Translations under genes and position numbers: made by a program | In this document: positions 8,763 through 18,305 of the stretch, piece after piece | Numbering within the stretch: position 1 is the first letter of the stretch | How the letters are laid out: each line of letters starts with the position of its first letter | DNA from: Prevotella sp. P3-122 | GTDB taxonomy: Bacteria > Bacteroidota > Bacteroidia > Bacteroidales > Bacteroidaceae | Reading direction: 5' to 3' | Length of the DNA: 64,000 nucleotides | Assembly: GCF_002251365.1 (NCBI RefSeq) | Contig: NZ_NPJH01000002.1 | Span: forward strand, 1-64,000 | The notes under the pieces: generated by a model | Seen by the model: only the letters and a program-made list of their open reading frames with translations | What the model was told of the DNA's origin: nothing | Database searches by the model: none

Positions 8763-9428
8763 ATGATGAAAGAATTATATGCACTAGGTATTGGTTTCAC
8801 AACGCCTGTATTTATAGAGATAGCAATTGATTGCGGATATACAATAGCTGGCTTATATCATTATAATAATGATAGAACTGGAGAAATGGATCATGGATAT
8901 AAGATACTAGGATCATTTGAAGATCTATTTAGTCAAGATATAACTGGCAAGTTGTTCCTCCTGACCATGGGAGATATGAGAATCAGAAAAGATCTTACAG
9001 ACCGAATTTATAGTAGAGGTGGAATTATTCCAACTCTTATACATCCAACAGCTCGGGTTTCAAAATTTGCACATGTATCTCAGAATGGAGTTTTGATAGC
9101 CCCCAACTGTATTGTACAGGCTGACGTAACGATCGCAGATGGAGTTGTGATGCGCGATCAGGCGTTAATTTGCCACACTACAAATATTGAATCATTTGTT
9201 TTCATTGGACCTCAAGCATTAGTAGGAGCCCTTCTCAATATTAAAGAATTTGTCTTTATAGGTCAGAAATCGCTGCTAATATCAAAAAAAGCAAAAATAA
9301 TTGGTCCAAATAGTATTGTGGGTGCAGGTTCTGTCGTCACAAAATCATTCGAAAGCGGGACTACTGTAATAGGTAATCCAGCAAAATTGTTAGAAACTAA
9401 AGGAACGAGTACTGAAGTGAATCCATAA
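8763..9428 (+). CDS. NeuD/PglD-like sugar acetyltransferase (copy 2)
   Basis: A 221-residue paralogue of the preceding gene: both share GLYHYN-DRTG, DHG--ILGSF and LTMG and align over their whole length, with roughly half the residues identical by eye. The hexapeptide part ends in GAGSVVTKSFESGTTVIGNPAK, and a His sits in ICHTTNIESFVF. A strong AGGAGG lies 7 bp before the ATG at 8763 (a second ATG follows at once), unusual in this genome. The copies may acetylate different positions or one may be redundant. The exact substrate cannot be read from sequence. Confidence 0.82.
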   Translation: MMKELYALGIGFTTPVFIEIAIDCGYTIAGLYHYNNDRTGEMDHGYKILGSFEDLFSQDITGKLFLLTMGDMRIRKDLTDRIYSRGGIIPTLIHPTARVSKFAHVSQNGVLIAPNCIVQADVTIADGVVMRDQALICHTTNIESFVFIGPQALVGALLNIKEFVFIGQKSLLISKKAKIIGPNSIVGAGSVVTKSFESGTTVIGNPAKLLETKGTSTEVNP

Positions 9429-9449
9429 AGTTAGATATAACACAACCAG

Positions 9450-10412
9450 ATGGCAAAGCATATTTCAGCAAATCGTGTAGCCGAATCGAAAGAACTTGTC
9501 TTATGGAAGAAGATTAAGAAACCTTTCGAAAAAGCCAAGGGCCTTGCAGGAAATAAAGATGTGGTTGATGTCTTCAAATACTGCTATCCTAATCTGTGGA
9601 AAGAAGTGTGTGAAATTCATAAAGAGATGGTTTTATGGAATTCTTCACGGAAGAAAAAGCATCTTGGCTCTGTTTATTCTTTCGCGTCTCCTGAGTTGTT
9701 CCTAAAAAGTCATTTATCTGTCAAGGCAGATACAAGCCTTATTAGAGGCAAATCTATAAAAGAAGCTGAAGCATGCATTGAATCCGTCAGGAAGCAGTCC
9801 TTGTCAAAGCTCCGTAGCCGAGAACAAAGTGAAGCGAAAAGAGAGCGATATAAACAGCACACTCAACCTCGTTATGTTTACCAACATATAAAGGCGTATT
9901 ACAATACTCGCAAGTTGAATCCTGAAGATATTGACACTAGATATCTCATTGTTCACGAATTGGCAAAATATAAGTGTGAAGGTACAATACAGTTCCTAAC
10001 AAAGCTTGTAAGATGCGAAAAGAACTTGCCTCTCCAGCACTATGCATGGCTGAAATTAAATGAACTTGGGGTTACTGGTGTTCACAAGGGACGCAGGAAG
10101 GGGAAAAAGAAATTGACCCATACCAAAAGATTCGTTCCCATACTTTCTCCGCAGGATTTGTTAAAGGCTATATATAATTCACCACTCGAACAAATGAAAC
10201 ATTACGATCTATTTTTATCTCACTCATACAAAGACAAGGATAAATTGATAGAATTGAAAGACTCCTTGAATGCTATGGGTCTCAATGTTTATATGGATTG
10301 GGTAAACGACAAAGATGAACTATTGCGGGATTTGACATGCGCAGAAACGGCAAAGGTTATCACAGAGAGAATAAAAGCAAGTAAGGCTATTCTCTATGTA
10401 CATACCAATTAA
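9450..10412 (+). CDS. TIR-domain protein, truncated in the TIR domain
   Basis: 320 residues. Residues 1-250 are basic and mostly helical and match no family I recognise. From residue 251 the sequence HYDLFLSHSYKDKDK...LNAMGLNVYMDW is a TIR-domain start (first strand, SHSYKD loop, first helix, second strand). The frame stops after SKAILYVHTN, before the part of the domain where NAD-cleaving TIR proteins carry their catalytic Glu (a W..E-type segment). Bacterial TIR proteins often act in anti-phage defence by using NAD. This copy is probably inactive. The following 270 bp hold a shifted fragment with a membrane segment. Confidence 0.7.
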   Translation: MAKHISANRVAESKELVLWKKIKKPFEKAKGLAGNKDVVDVFKYCYPNLWKEVCEIHKEMVLWNSSRKKKHLGSVYSFASPELFLKSHLSVKADTSLIRGKSIKEAEACIESVRKQSLSKLRSREQSEAKRERYKQHTQPRYVYQHIKAYYNTRKLNPEDIDTRYLIVHELAKYKCEGTIQFLTKLVRCEKNLPLQHYAWLKLNELGVTGVHKGRRKGKKKLTHTKRFVPILSPQDLLKAIYNSPLEQMKHYDLFLSHSYKDKDKLIELKDSLNAMGLNVYMDWVNDKDELLRDLTCAETAKVITERIKASKAILYVHTN

Positions 10413-10681
10413 AGAAGGGACTAAGGTCAACAGCAACTTGGCCTTTGTATTCCACATTGGCAGCAATCAGCATAGTTCTTTGCTTTGTCTTTGCCAATTC
10501 CCCAAAAGAGAACAATAATGTGCAGGAACCGGAAGAGCCATTGCGTCAGCTTGTAGTAAAGCAAGACTCTATTGCTCATGCCGTAAAAGCTTTTATCGAG
10601 AAGTATGAACCAGTGACTGTCGAAAACAAGTCATACAACAACTCCTCCTTCTTTAGAGCAAACAATGTTGATTCTTTTTGA
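10413..10681 (+). pseudogene. Shifted fragment with one membrane segment behind the TIR gene
   Basis: In the frame +2 to the TIR gene the sequence reads KKGLRSTATWPLYS followed by a hydrophobic stretch TLAAISIVLCFVFANS and a charged tail of about 55 residues up to the stop at 10681; the only internal start is TTG at 10445. It may be the 3' part of a TIR or membrane protein joined to the truncated TIR gene by deletion. No family recognised. Confidence 0.35.
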
Positions 10682-10731
10682 AATTAAAGTTGGGGCAATA
10701 GCGTCACTCAATATTTCGGATGAAATAAATC

Positions 10732-11133
10732 ATGGACATAGAATATAAAGATAAAGGATATTGCTCATTTAAATTGGGTGATAATTTAAAAAAGAATACT
10801 GATTGTATACCTGATGGATATGGGGTCTATATCTTCCGTAAAAATACAAAAGGTGGAGATATCCTATATATTGGAAAGAGCGGTACTATATTACAATGTG
10901 GAGTTTTTAAGGCGCAAAATTTAAGAAATAGGTTAAATAACAAACAAGCAGGGATACGAAGGCAAGATTTTTTCACCCAAATGATAAATAAAGATATAGA
11001 AATAAAGCAAATAATCATTGAATGGTATATTATAGATGAGCAGAAATATCTTCCTGGATTAATAGAAGCTCTATTGTTACAGGATTATTTTACGCATCAC
11101 TCTTGTTTGCCGATATGGAATAATGAATTCTAA
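10732..11133 (+). CDS. GIY-YIG nuclease-like protein
   Basis: 133 residues forming little more than a GIY-YIG domain. The signature pair is GVY (31-33) and YIG (46-48); further expected residues are the Arg in LRNRL (65-67), Glu112 in IEALLLQ and Asn130-131 near the C-terminus in LPIWNNEF. The fold is used by UvrC, homing and restriction endonucleases to cut DNA. Nothing else in the protein suggests a specific target. It stands alone between the TIR remnant and a glycosyltransferase and looks like cargo rather than a sugar gene. All key residues seem present, so it may be active. Confidence 0.7.
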   Translation: MDIEYKDKGYCSFKLGDNLKKNTDCIPDGYGVYIFRKNTKGGDILYIGKSGTILQCGVFKAQNLRNRLNNKQAGIRRQDFFTQMINKDIEIKQIIIEWYIIDEQKYLPGLIEALLLQDYFTHHSCLPIWNNEF

Positions 11134-11289
11134 ACAGCTAAATTCTCATTTATGTAACAGCAAATAGAATATAAATTAGGAGATAACAGACTCCGAATCT
11201 TTAACTCATTCCATTGTAGGCACTGGAAAAGTGCACATAAAGGTGATAGGCCCTAAATTGAGTATTTTTAAATCAAATAGTAAGAAACT

Positions 11290-12348
11290 ATGTTGGAAAC
11301 AAATATTAAAACATGCGTATACTGCATAACATACAACCATTCACAGTATATTACGGATACGATGAAGGGATTTGCTATGCAGGAGACAGACAGTCCATAT
11401 ATATGCTGTATTATCGATGACGCCTCAACAGATGGCGAACAAGATGTAATATTGGAATTCATAAACAGCAATTTCGCTGTTGACAAGCAAGACGAAACAT
11501 ACAGAAGCGAGACAGACAAAGCAATCAAACTACTCGCTCAACACAATACAAACAAGAACTGCTTCTTCTACGCCATACTTCTAAAGGAAAACCATTACTC
11601 CAAAGGCCTGCCGAAAAGACAATACGTTCAGGAATGGTTAGACAAATCAACATACTTATCACTCTGCGAGGGCGATGACTTCTGGACAGACCCGACTAAG
11701 CTGCAACAGCAAACCGATTTTCTCGACACGCACATTGAGTACACAATGTGTTTCCACGACGTGGACATTGTTGCAGAAAAAGGCAGGACAAAATATGACG
11801 TATTCGGAAAGCTGGAAGACAGAGACTACACCATAGAGGAAACAATAAAATACTGGAAAGTTCCTACCTGCTCAATGGTTCTAAGAACATCTATATGGAA
11901 TAAGGTTCCAACGAACCCGAAATTTAGAATGGGAGACAACTTGGTGGTTTACACTTGCCTTACATACGGAAAAATCCGTTGCATTCCAAACAAGATGGGA
12001 GTATACCGTCTTACTCCTACCAGTTGGATTGGCGGCCAAAGCAGTAAGAAGCAACGCTACCTCTACATATCCCACTACAAGGGGCTACTTGAGTCACTCC
12101 CTATATGTAGATGTCAAGCCATGTACGAGAATATGGAGAGTCAGTACTTTCAGCTAATGACAATATTAAAAATGGAAGGCAACAACGAGGAGTTCAACCG
12201 CATAAAAGACGAATACCTCAACTACCCAGGCGAATGCCACATTGACAGTTTTACCAAATACTACCAAAAGGAAAAACTCAGAGTATTGGCAAAGAAATTA
12301 TTAGGAAACAAGCTTAGCCTGATAATTGCCAAACTGAAAAGAATATAA
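11290..12348 (+). CDS. Glycosyltransferase family 2
   Basis: 352 residues, inverting GT-A fold transferase. The start CVYCITYNHSQYITDTMKGF and CCIIDDASTDG give the nucleotide-sugar site; LCEGDDFWTDPTKLQQQTDFL carries the metal-binding acidic motif in the form common in Bacteroidota (GDDxWTDPxKLQ). The C-terminal third is basic and helical. The donor and acceptor are unknown. It is followed by a remnant of a flippase gene, so it probably belonged to an older version of the locus. Confidence 0.85.
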   Translation: MLETNIKTCVYCITYNHSQYITDTMKGFAMQETDSPYICCIIDDASTDGEQDVILEFINSNFAVDKQDETYRSETDKAIKLLAQHNTNKNCFFYAILLKENHYSKGLPKRQYVQEWLDKSTYLSLCEGDDFWTDPTKLQQQTDFLDTHIEYTMCFHDVDIVAEKGRTKYDVFGKLEDRDYTIEETIKYWKVPTCSMVLRTSIWNKVPTNPKFRMGDNLVVYTCLTYGKIRCIPNKMGVYRLTPTSWIGGQSSKKQRYLYISHYKGLLESLPICRCQAMYENMESQYFQLMTILKMEGNNEEFNRIKDEYLNYPGECHIDSFTKYYQKEKLRVLAKKLLGNKLSLIIAKLKRI

Positions 12349-12397
12349 TAGCAGGAAACACAGGACCTTGCAAGGAATATTTAATTAACCCACAAAG

Positions 12398-12496
12398 ATG
12401 CAAAAAGAGTCCAGGGTATACAAAAGCCTCCTAAATGCCAGGATAAGCTTAATATTCTACTTTATCAGCATAGCCATATCATTCTTCTCAATTTAG
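12398..12496 (+). pseudogene. N-terminal remnant of a Wzx flippase gene
   Basis: A 32-codon frame starting MQKESRVYKSLLNARISL and ending in a stop after ISFFSI. It matches the start of the intact flippase at 15929 (M-QQSRIYKSLLNAR, then a hydrophobic stretch ending SFFS) at about 60 percent of positions. The rest of the gene is missing. This is a scar of a previous wzx, cut off just before the second part of its first membrane segment. Confidence 0.7.
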
Positions 12497-13294
12497 ACAT
12501 AAGAATTATGTGCAGCAGTGAAAATTTAGAAATAAAGTAAAAACCGAATACCATGAAGCTCGCTTCTTTTGTTGAGAAGCAACGCTATGCCATAAATAGA
12601 GTACTTACATCCGTGTCATCTAAGTAATCTGTTGACACTATTCGATAACAAGTTATATTCGTGGCTCCACACAAAACCCGTCCTCTTGCGGACAACCATG
12701 TTCATCCATGTAATCTATGGGAAAATAGCATCAGCTATCAACAATCAGAAATCAGTCATCAGCAATCAATAATCAATCATCAATCATCAGTCATCAACTT
12801 TGCGACCTTGGCGCCTTGGCGAGAAAAAAATCACGCAATAAACATCTAAGAAAGAACTCTCGCAAATGCACAGAGGACGCTAAGAAGTGCACAATCAAAG
12901 TTTGAAAATGTTGTTTAAATAAAAAAGAGATGAAGTTAACGTGCATTATCATGCATTGGCTACGCAGAGGACGCTAAGGCCTCGTTGTAAAAGTCTCGTT
13001 CCTTGCCTTGCCATCAGCTCTTAAAAATCTTCGAGTTAAAGTCTATATGAAATGTTCTATGCGGTTTTAGCTTGAAAACAAGAAAGTTATGTTTAAATAA
13101 AAATCAATCCTTTGATATCTATACCTGTATCCACAGTGCAGTGAAACCAAGGGACTGGATTTAAAAATAGTCCACATAACTGGTTGATATGACGTGGCGG
13201 GGTATTGACGTTTTCACTATAGCACATACACGACTATCATAATGTTCCTGTTCATGCAAATTAACACAATAAAAATATCGAGGTTGATGTAGAA
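12497..13294. other. Gene-free stretch with degenerate repeats
   Basis: About 800 bp without a credible gene. 12605-12800 holds worn copies of the ATCCGTG/ATCTATG repeat and of CAGCAATCAGTCATCA strings, as at 6.0-6.5 kb. From 12800 to 13294 the DNA is A+T-rich, with a phrase (cagaggacgctaag) occurring twice (12870 and 12963). No promoter of consensus quality was found. Confidence 0.6.
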
Positions 13295-13333
13295 TTGGGT
13301 GAAACCGATAGTAAAAGATTTAAACTATATATT

Positions 13334-13687
13334 ATGTTTCAAGAATTCAATAAAATAAGGTCTTGTACATCCATATGGCTTGCATTAAGACTAAGCTTTT
13401 TATCTCATATTATAAGAGATAAAGACACGCGTACGGTTTATATTCAGAATCTGAGGTTATCTTTTTTGAAGCATCAGTATTCGTCTCTGCTCTCAGAGCT
13501 GGAATCGGATATGCGGAATTATTCGCCTTCTGCCGATATGACATTATCAACTATATGGATATTTTGGTGGCAGGGTGAGGATTCGATGCCTCCTTTAGTC
13601 AAGGCATGTTATCTGCAGGCAAAAAAGGTCTTTCATGATAAGAAGGTTGTGCTTCTAAACCATGCTTACAAAATAACATTGGAATAA
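13334..13687 (+). pseudogene. Caps_synth-type glycosyltransferase, truncated
   Basis: A frame of 117 codons from the ATG at 13334 (a longer frame begins at 13295). The segment ending STIWIFWWQGEDSMPPLVKAC followed by KKVVLLN is the conserved start of capsular polysaccharide synthesis proteins of the Caps_synth (GT32-like) type, which are normally near 300 residues. Here the frame ends soon after, before the DxD-containing core, so the product cannot be a working transferase. It abuts the next GT2 gene by 11 bp, consistent with loss of its 3' part. Confidence 0.7.
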
Positions 13688-13698
13688 GTTAAGTCAAA

Positions 13699-14676
13699 AT
13701 GAATGAGACAACAAACTATAGATCAACTTCTTTAGATGACCCAATAGTCTCTGTAATTATACCAATCTATAATGCAGAGAAAACGCTGCAGCGTACCGTG
13801 GATAGCATTCTTAAACAGACATTTCATGATTTCGAATTGATTCTTGTCAATGATGGCAGTAATGATGGTTCCTTGTCAATCTGTTATCTTTATGCAAGTA
13901 AAGACGTTCGAATTAAAGTCGTTAATCATAAGAACATGGGATTGAGTCTTGCACGTTCATCTGGCATCAAGGCTTCAATTGGACACTATATTCTTTTTGT
14001 TGATGCAGACGATTGTATAGAACCGGACACGTTAGAGGCCCTTTATGGAGAAGCTAAGAAAACAGACGCAGATATGGTCATTTGTGATTATTTCGAACAT
14101 TTGGACAATGCGGTCAAGGAAGTGAAACAACGTCCAAATTATTTTAGCGCAGATAATGTCCTTGGTGAAATCATACGCGGCGAAATGTGGGGGCTGATGT
14201 GGAATAAGCTGATACGCAGAAGTATTTTTCAACAATTTCACGTGCAATTTTCGGCAGACATTATCCTCTTGGAAGATATGTATATTAATGCTCAACTTCT
14301 TTTACACCCTTTGAAACTCGCTTATGTGGATAAAGCTTTGTATCATTATGACCGTACTGCTAATCCAAACAGTATTACAATGAGCAAGGAACCGAATTTC
14401 AATAAGACGGCAAATGGGCTTGTTACCCTTTTCCGTGAATTATTTATAAACACAAAGTTCTGGCCATTGTGGGTGGAACACCAGTTGCCTTGGATATCTT
14501 ATCTCTGTTTATATTATCAGTCTTTTTCAAGTACCAAGTACCAAAAGGAGTTTCATTATCTGATAGATTATAAAGTAACAGGAGTAAATAGATTTGTATT
14601 ATTGGGACTTAATCATTATCGGTTGGCAATTATCGCTATAAGGTTGCGCAAAATGATAGGCAGGCTACTTCATTAA
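13699..14676 (+). CDS. Glycosyltransferase family 2
   Basis: 325 residues. VSVIIPIYNAEKTLQRTVDS and LILVNDGSNDGS give the N-terminal nucleotide-binding half; YILFVDADDCIEPDTLE is the DxD-type metal site. Then a typical segment with MWNKLIRRSIF and LEDMYINAQLL (EDM-like base region). A basic C-terminus without membrane segments suggests a peripheral membrane enzyme. Part of a compact AT-rich run from 13.7 to 19.2 kb. Confidence 0.88.
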   Translation: MNETTNYRSTSLDDPIVSVIIPIYNAEKTLQRTVDSILKQTFHDFELILVNDGSNDGSLSICYLYASKDVRIKVVNHKNMGLSLARSSGIKASIGHYILFVDADDCIEPDTLEALYGEAKKTDADMVICDYFEHLDNAVKEVKQRPNYFSADNVLGEIIRGEMWGLMWNKLIRRSIFQQFHVQFSADIILLEDMYINAQLLLHPLKLAYVDKALYHYDRTANPNSITMSKEPNFNKTANGLVTLFRELFINTKFWPLWVEHQLPWISYLCLYYQSFSSTKYQKEFHYLIDYKVTGVNRFVLLGLNHYRLAIIAIRLRKMIGRLLH

Positions 14677-14704
14677 ATAATAGAGTTCTCAATCAAACAC
14701 TAGT

Positions 14705-15814
14705 ATGAAGATTCTATATTTACAAGACAAATTTGGTACAGGAGGTATCAATAAGATAACTTCTTTAAAAGAGAACTACCTTGTTGACAAGGGCTTTGAC
14801 ATTCACAATTTGAATGTCTTGGATAAGGAATGTGTGCCTCGCAAGGGGGTGTATTCTGACAAGATAAATTTTCATTCTATAAGTATAGATCGATTGACGC
14901 GGTTAAGAAACATCCCTGTCATTGGAAGGATCCTCCGTTTCGTTTATTTATGTTTTAGGTTGTTGAAGTTGTACAGGGAGATCCGTCCGGATATTATAGT
15001 GAGTACTATGCCTCGTTTAGAGCCAATGCTTGTCGTTTGGCTGACAAATCATATTGCTCGCATTCAAGAGTTCCATGGGTGGTATAATAGTGTGAATCAA
15101 TTATCTTTGTCAGAAGAGAAGGAGATGCAAAGGAGGACGAAATATTACCACCTGGTAGCCTTGACACAGCGAGAAGCCAACCATATAGAGCAATTGCTTC
15201 AACATAAATGTTTGAATATTCCCAATGCAACATTTTTGCATCCTTCGACTGTCTCTACATGTACAAATAAGCAAGTCTTGATATTAGCAAGATTTGATCC
15301 TATAAAGGGCATAGCCACTTTCCTAAGAAATTGGCTCAAGGTTCAAGATATTCACCCTGACTGGGAACTATACCTTGTAGGCGATGGGCCTGAGAAAGAA
15401 AAGATAAAACACGAGATAAAAAAATATAACTTACGGACTGTTCATATACTTCCATATACACTTCATCCGTCTGAGGAGTATCTAAAATCTTCAATCTTTC
15501 TACTGCCATCAGTTTCTGAGGGTTGGCCGTTGGTCATTATTGAAAGTATGGCCTACGGCGTACCTGTTATTGCGTACGATTGTCCGTGCGGTCCCTCTGA
15601 GATTATCCAATCAGGGATAGACGGCTTTGTAACTGAATATGGAAATCCTGAAGCAATGATAGAGAAAATATTGTACCTCATTGAACATCCTGATGTTAGA
15701 ATATCGATGGGGAATAATGCAAAAGAGAATATTCAACGTTTCAACATAGATGATATTATGGAGAGATGGATAAAACTGTTCAAACAATTATCTTGTGAGG
15801 CTGGTCATCGATAG
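14705..15814 (+). CDS. Glycosyltransferase family 4
   Basis: 369 residues, retaining GT-B transferase. The N-terminal domain begins MKILYLQDKFGTGGINKI. The C-terminal donor domain has VLILARFDPIKGIATFL, LYLVGDGPEKEKIK and SEGWPLVIIESMAYGVPVIAYD, with the E-x7-E pair typical of GT4. A likely extender of the repeat unit; the sugar is unknown. It lies between a GT2 gene and the flippase on the same strand. Confidence 0.88.
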   Translation: MKILYLQDKFGTGGINKITSLKENYLVDKGFDIHNLNVLDKECVPRKGVYSDKINFHSISIDRLTRLRNIPVIGRILRFVYLCFRLLKLYREIRPDIIVSTMPRLEPMLVVWLTNHIARIQEFHGWYNSVNQLSLSEEKEMQRRTKYYHLVALTQREANHIEQLLQHKCLNIPNATFLHPSTVSTCTNKQVLILARFDPIKGIATFLRNWLKVQDIHPDWELYLVGDGPEKEKIKHEIKKYNLRTVHILPYTLHPSEEYLKSSIFLLPSVSEGWPLVIIESMAYGVPVIAYDCPCGPSEIIQSGIDGFVTEYGNPEAMIEKILYLIEHPDVRISMGNNAKENIQRFNIDDIMERWIKLFKQLSCEAGHR

Positions 15815-15928
15815 ATACAAGCTATAGTTAAATTCATTCATCTGCTTGTCTTAAGATTCAGCTTAATCATCCGCATAATCAATTAAAGCCTTTTTGAAGA
15901 AAGGTATTACATCCATAATCTGATATTA

Positions 15929-17479
15929 ATGGTTCAACAGTCACGCATATATAAGAGTCTGCTCAATGCGAGGGTAAACCTATTTTACTATTTCGTTTTT
16001 ATCCTCCTTTCTTTCTTTTCCAGGAAAATATTCCTTAACTGTCTGGGGGCAGACTTCATGGGCTTGGGTGGGACATTGTCCAACATTCTTGGGTTTCTCA
16101 GTCTGGCAGAAATGGGCGTAGGAGCCGCCGTGAGTTACAATCTCTATAAACCCATAGAACAAGGAGATAGGAAAAAAGTAGAAGAATTGGTTTCCGTCTT
16201 TGGCTATCTTTACAGGAAAATAGGGTTATTGATATTAGTTGCTGGCTGTATTCTTAGTTTGTTTATACCTCTAATTTTCAAAAAGACTGTCTTTGATTTT
16301 GGACTTATCTACTTTGCTTTCTTTTGCATCCTGGGGTCTTCCTTGTTGGGTTATTTCATCAATTATCGGCAGATCCTTTTGACTGCAGATCAGAAGCAAT
16401 ATGTGGTCTCGATCTATATACAGGGAGCCTCAGTGGTAAAATGCTTATTACAAATGTTTTTTGCATATAAATTGGGCAACTATTATGTATGGATTATCTT
16501 AGAGTTTCTTTTTTCTTTTATAGGCTGTGCGGTTCTCAACTATAAAATTAATAAGACATATCCATGGTTGCACGCTTCGGTTGCTAAAGGGAAAAAAGTT
16601 TTTTCTCAGTATCGATATTTGATTGGATTTACGAAGCAGGTGTTTATTCATAAAATCAAGGATTTCTTGTTAAACCAGAGTGACCAAATCTTGATTTTCG
16701 CTTTTGTCTCGTTGAAGATGGTAGCCTACTACGGCAACTACACTTTGGTTGTAACAAGGGTTTCTTCCATGTTTGACTCTGCTTTAGGTAGTTTTACGGC
16801 AGGTGTTGGCAATTTAGTGGCAGAAGGTAATAATAAGAGATCACAAGAAGTTTTTTGGGAAATAGTTGCTCTACGCTTCTTTGTAGCTGGATTTCTTATT
16901 TTTTCAGTTTACAATCTTTTAGAACCCTTTATATCTCTCTGGTTGGGCAAACGATATTTGTTGGATCATACTATTCTCATTTTATTACTTGTAACAGTGT
17001 TCATCTCTCAAACACGTGGAGCCGTTGATATGTTTAATACAGCTTTTGGACATTACGCCGATACGTGGGCAGCTTGGGCAGAACTCATACTTAATATTGC
17101 AACAACGCTTGCAACTGCTCCTTTTTTAGGTATTGCAGGTATTCTGTTGGGGAAAATAGTGAGCACGTTTATTATAATCATTGTTTGGAAACCATATTAT
17201 CTTTTTAAGGTGGGTTTTCGTAGTAAAATGTCTGTTTATTGGATGCAGGAGATGAAATTCTATATTTCATTGATGGCATCAATTATTATTTCAACTATGT
17301 TGTTCAATCTAATTACAATTAATGCTGGAGATTCTTTTCTTAATTTGATTAAAAAAGGAGTTATTACAGTTCCTATGTTTTGCATTATTTATCTGGTTCT
17401 TCTATATTCGTTGACTCAGGGAACCAGAGATTTGACGCATAGGATCATGGGTATGGTTACTAAAAAAATATCAAAATGA
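15929..17479 (+). CDS. wzx: Oligosaccharide-lipid flippase (Wzx-type)
   Basis: 516 residues with about 12-14 hydrophobic segments over the full length and a basic start (SRIYKSLLNAR), as in MOP-superfamily flippases. It would move the undecaprenyl-linked repeat unit across the cytoplasmic membrane. It is the only intact flippase in the window; a remnant of another lies at 12398. The 3' end overlaps the following GT2 gene by 4 bp (ATGA), so the two are probably co-translated. Confidence 0.88.
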   Translation: MVQQSRIYKSLLNARVNLFYYFVFILLSFFSRKIFLNCLGADFMGLGGTLSNILGFLSLAEMGVGAAVSYNLYKPIEQGDRKKVEELVSVFGYLYRKIGLLILVAGCILSLFIPLIFKKTVFDFGLIYFAFFCILGSSLLGYFINYRQILLTADQKQYVVSIYIQGASVVKCLLQMFFAYKLGNYYVWIILEFLFSFIGCAVLNYKINKTYPWLHASVAKGKKVFSQYRYLIGFTKQVFIHKIKDFLLNQSDQILIFAFVSLKMVAYYGNYTLVVTRVSSMFDSALGSFTAGVGNLVAEGNNKRSQEVFWEIVALRFFVAGFLIFSVYNLLEPFISLWLGKRYLLDHTILILLLVTVFISQTRGAVDMFNTAFGHYADTWAAWAELILNIATTLATAPFLGIAGILLGKIVSTFIIIIVWKPYYLFKVGFRSKMSVYWMQEMKFYISLMASIIISTMLFNLITINAGDSFLNLIKKGVITVPMFCIIYLVLLYSLTQGTRDLTHRIMGMVTKKISK

Positions 17480-18273
17480 AGTTGTCTATTATAACTGTTA
17501 ACTTCAATCATAAAGAAGGTCTTAAAGATACGATTCTCAGTGTGATAAATCAAAAATATTTTGATGATTACGAGTTTATCGTTATTGACGGAGGTTCTTT
17601 TGATGGAAGTAAGGAACTTATAGAAGAATATGCCAGCCATATAGACTATTGGGTTTCGGAGAAGGATGGAGGCATATACAATGGGATGAATAAAGGTATA
17701 CGAGTTGCTAAGGGCGACTATCTCATTTTTATGAATTCCGGCGACACATTCTATAATGACCATGTCTTGAAAGATGTTTTCTGTGTTGACCGTAATGCAG
17801 ACTTTATCACAGGAAATCATGCTGTGGGTTCTGATATCCATACCTCTCCTCGAAATGTGACTTGCCGTTATATGTTCATTACGGCTCTTTATCATCAAGC
17901 AACCTTTATAAAGGCAAAGACCTTTAAGGATCAGCTTTATGATGAGCATCTGAAGATAGTAGCTGATTGGGCACATATGTTCAAATGCTTGATTCTTGAA
18001 AATGCCACTTACCAGCATATTGATGTCGTCGTTTGTCTATGCGAGGAAGGTGGGGTCTCTTCCACTCAATGGGAGAAGGTGTTGAGTGAGCGTAAGAAGT
18101 TCTTACAAGATACTCTGCCTTCGCGTATCTACAACGATTACGAATCATTTTTTTCAAATCAGCAATTTAGCACGTGTCCCACAGATATAGTTAAAAGTGT
18201 GTCCGCAGTTTGTAATGGTGGCCTAAAAGAAATTATATTGCGTAGACTTCTCAGACTTTTGGTTAGACTGTAG
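17476..18273 (+). CDS. Glycosyltransferase family 2 (WcaE-like)
   Basis: 265 residues. MKLSIITVNFNHKEGLKDTI and FIVIDGGSFDGS start the GT-A domain; YWVSEKDGGIYNGMNKGI and YLIFMNSGDTFY are the hallmarks of the WcaE/WcaA-like branch, where NSGD replaces the usual DSDD metal motif. Begins within the last codons of wzx (4-bp overlap). AT-rich like its neighbours. Confidence 0.87.
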   Translation: MKLSIITVNFNHKEGLKDTILSVINQKYFDDYEFIVIDGGSFDGSKELIEEYASHIDYWVSEKDGGIYNGMNKGIRVAKGDYLIFMNSGDTFYNDHVLKDVFCVDRNADFITGNHAVGSDIHTSPRNVTCRYMFITALYHQATFIKAKTFKDQLYDEHLKIVADWAHMFKCLILENATYQHIDVVVCLCEEGGVSSTQWEKVLSERKKFLQDTLPSRIYNDYESFFSNQQFSTCPTDIVKSVSAVCNGGLKEIILRRLLRLLVRL

Positions 18274-18305
18274 TAAATGAATATTGATTAAATAAAATAT
18301 AAATC

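Noticed and set aside
11134..11289. Possible remnant of an acyltransferase before the GT2 at 11290
   Set aside because: A short frame (IVGTGKVHIKVIGPKLSIF) is open but too short to assign to any family.
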